A DNA stretch of 64,000 nucleotides from positions 2,083,950 to 2,147,949 of the forward strand of contig CP058732.1 in assembly GCA_013414795.1 (NCBI GenBank), read 5' to 3'. How positions within the stretch are numbered: position 1 is the first letter of the stretch; every line of letters starts with the position of its first letter. The notes under the pieces are model-generated. The model saw nothing but the letters and a program-made list of their open reading frames with translations. It was not told the DNA's origin and searched no databases. The stretch is from Candidatus Kapaibacterium sp. Lineage in GTDB: Bacteria; Bacteroidota; Ignavibacteria; Kapaibacteriales; UBA2268. Shown piece by piece: positions 62,681 to 64,000 of this stretch. The position numbers and the translations under genes are program-made.

Positions 62681-63653
62681 TAATCTTATCGAGTAAATAC
62701 TTCAACATCTTGGTGCCCTGGTTCCTTGATAAATTATCTAAAGCATTGCTTGCTTTCTCGAAATATGAATTAATCGTTTCTTGAACGTCGTTAAAAACGT
62801 CAAGTCTTTCGAAGAGTTCAACAAATTCGGGTATCAATTCTTGTGGGATTTCACCAGGGGAATAAAGTCTTTCCAAAAGTGACTTGTCCTTTTCAAGTTT
62901 CGCCCGCTCGAATGCCATCAAAACCATTAATGTTTTTTTCTTCTCCAGTATGTCATTCCCAATTCTTTTGCCAAGTTTCATATCTGTTGCCTTCAAATCG
63001 AGATAGTCGTCTTGAAGTTGAAACGCAATTCCAAGGTTCAATCCAAATTCTTTTAGGTTTTCTAAATCATCCTCAATCGCTCCAGCACAAAGCCCCCCAA
63101 GTACCAGGCTAGTTTGTATTACAGCAGAGGTCTTCTTTCTCACCATATGAAAATAATCGTCGGTAGTAACATCCTTTCTGTTATTAAACAACATATCGAG
63201 CGCTTGTCCTTCGCATACTTCAATGTAACCGTATGCAAATTGTTCGATGATTTTACCAAAGTTAGTGTAGTTTGAATAACTCGCTAAAACTTCCAAAGCA
63301 AGCCCGACCATTGCATCGCCAGAAAGAATCGCTGTTGGCAAATCCCATTTTAAATGAATAGTTGTTTTGCCCCTTCTCAAAGGGGAATTGTCCATTATAT
63401 CGTCGTGAACGAGTGTGAAATTATGCATTATCTCGACAGCAACTGCTGCATCAACAGACTCGAACGGGTCTCCCCCAGTAGCCTCGCAAGCCAACATACA
63501 AAGCAAAGGACGAATTCTTTTTCCACCGTCAAGTAAAATATACTCAATTGGAGAATAAAGGTTGTTGGGTTCTCTTTTTTGGACTAATTCAGAAAGTCTG
63601 TTTTCGATTAATGTTTGATAATAACTCAAAGTCGAATCGTAATCTTCCATCAT
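62664..63653 (-). CDS. polyprenyl diphosphate synthase
   Basis: 329 residues, trans-prenyltransferase fold, chain extension of allylic diphosphates with isopentenyl diphosphate. The first Asp-rich motif is HDDIMDNSPLRRG, the second QLQDDYLDLKA; GGKRIRPLL precedes. Product length, such as geranylgeranyl, farnesyl or the octaprenyl side chain of menaquinone, is not decided by sequence. The start ATG overlaps the TGA stop of dprA (ATGATGA), and the gene overlaps the barrel gene downstream. Confidence 0.9.
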   Translation of the reverse strand: MMEDYDSTLSYYQTLIENRLSELVQKREPNNLYSPIEYILLDGGKRIRPLLCMLACEATGGDPFESVDAAVAVEIMHNFTLVHDDIMDNSPLRRGKTTIHLKWDLPTAILSGDAMVGLALEVLASYSNYTNFGKIIEQFAYGYIEVCEGQALDMLFNNRKDVTTDDYFHMVRKKTSAVIQTSLVLGGLCAGAIEDDLENLKEFGLNLGIAFQLQDDYLDLKATDMKLGKRIGNDILEKKKTLMVLMAFERAKLEKDKSLLERLYSPGEIPQELIPEFVELFERLDVFNDVQETINSYFEKASNALDNLSRNQGTKMLKYLLDKINVRSY

Positions 63654-64000
63654 TTAACCCTAATATAGTATTTACCAGGTAATTGTCTGATTAAACCCTT
63701 AAATTCTAAATTTAATAGTCGAAATAGTAGATCTGAAATATCAATATTCAACTCGTCTGCAAGAACATCGATATGCTTGGGTTCGCTTGAAATAGCATTG
63801 TAAATACCACTATCGAGGCTATCCTCGAACTCCACTTCGTTTTCATTTTCAGAAAAAAGTTTTGGTTCTTCCGCCAGTCCAAGTTCGTATAACACTTCCT
63901 CTGGCGAGGATACCAATTTAGCAAAATTGTTTTTTATCAAATAGTTTGTTCCTCTACTCTTGGGGGAATTAACATTGCCTGGAACAGCAAAGACGTCCCT
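63650..64000 (-). CDS. dprA: DNA processing protein DprA, C-terminal part
   Basis: Partial: the frame is open to the right edge, so the N-terminal Rossmann domain is missing. The visible 116 residues include the family motif RDVFAVPGNVNSPKSRGTNYLI, seen as AVPGNVN and SRGTNYLI, and a C-terminal winged-helix (IDVLADELNIDISDLLFRLLNLEFKGLI, GKYYIRV). DprA loads RecA onto incoming single-stranded DNA during natural transformation. Its stop overlaps the start of the polyprenyl synthase gene, giving one long leftward unit with it, the barrel protein and deoC. Confidence 0.88.
   Translation of the reverse strand, partial: RDVFAVPGNVNSPKSRGTNYLIKNNFAKLVSSPEEVLYELGLAEEPKLFSENENEVEFEDSLDSGIYNAISSEPKHIDVLADELNIDISDLLFRLLNLEFKGLIRQLPGKYYIRVK

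Overview
The window is 64 kb of AT-rich bacterial chromosome, tightly packed with protein genes and with no phage, insertion sequence or CRISPR array visible. Several traits point to the Bacteroidota/Chlorobiota group, probably an Ignavibacteria- or Kapabacteria-like lineage: secreted proteins with type IX secretion (T9SS) C-terminal domains, OmpA-like barrels, TonB and a TonB-dependent receptor, a few TAnnTTTG -7 promoter boxes, and many genes without a clear Shine-Dalgarno site. The lineage is inferred from gene content only.

Region by region. 1-5.2 kb: the end of an OmpA-like gene that runs off the left edge, an arsR / ArsP-type permease / small thioredoxin cassette, and a lipoprotein. 5.2-13.7 kb: housekeeping and central carbon genes (aspS, alanine-type aminotransferase, dapB, tRNA-Gln, pyk, mdh, citrate synthase). 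13.9-18.7 kb: a YceI protein and a large multi-PAS sensor kinase with a single-domain response regulator; the kinase reading frame has an internal TGA and a 15-bp tandem duplication. 18.7-22.2 kb: qmoB and qmoA, flavin/iron-sulfur subunits of the Qmo complex of sulfur metabolism, without qmoC or aprAB in the window. 22.3-30.8 kb: TamB-like protein, EngB, a T9SS YCF48-type protein and a membrane protein with TerB-like and SPOR-like parts. 30.8-38 kb: pdxB, folC, an LTDEQ-repeat lipoprotein, a methyltransferase, a thiamine-binding-type protein, an SDR and mnmG. 38-44.8 kb: a C25-peptidase-like secreted protein, fumC, and a four-gene unit tonB / small membrane protein / PP2C phosphatase / nitrilase. 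44.8-51.5 kb: a second OmpA-like protein with two OmpA domains, a secreted protein plus a 14-cysteine secreted protein, an ENPP-type phosphodiesterase and a second sensor kinase. 51.6-57.9 kb: a 1412-residue T9SS surface protein and a TonB-dependent receptor. 57.9-64 kb: a leftward run dprA (partial) / polyprenyl synthase / POTRA-barrel protein / deoC, then hutH and ptb.

Together mdh, citrate synthase, fumarase and pyruvate kinase indicate a working TCA cycle and lower glycolysis. The Qmo subunits suggest quinone-linked sulfur chemistry. The many envelope proteins fit a didermic bacterium that relies on T9SS export. The most unusual single observation is a histidine ammonia-lyase whose MIO-forming tripeptide reads Ala-Cys-Gly instead of Ala-Ser-Gly, with Cys at residue 143.
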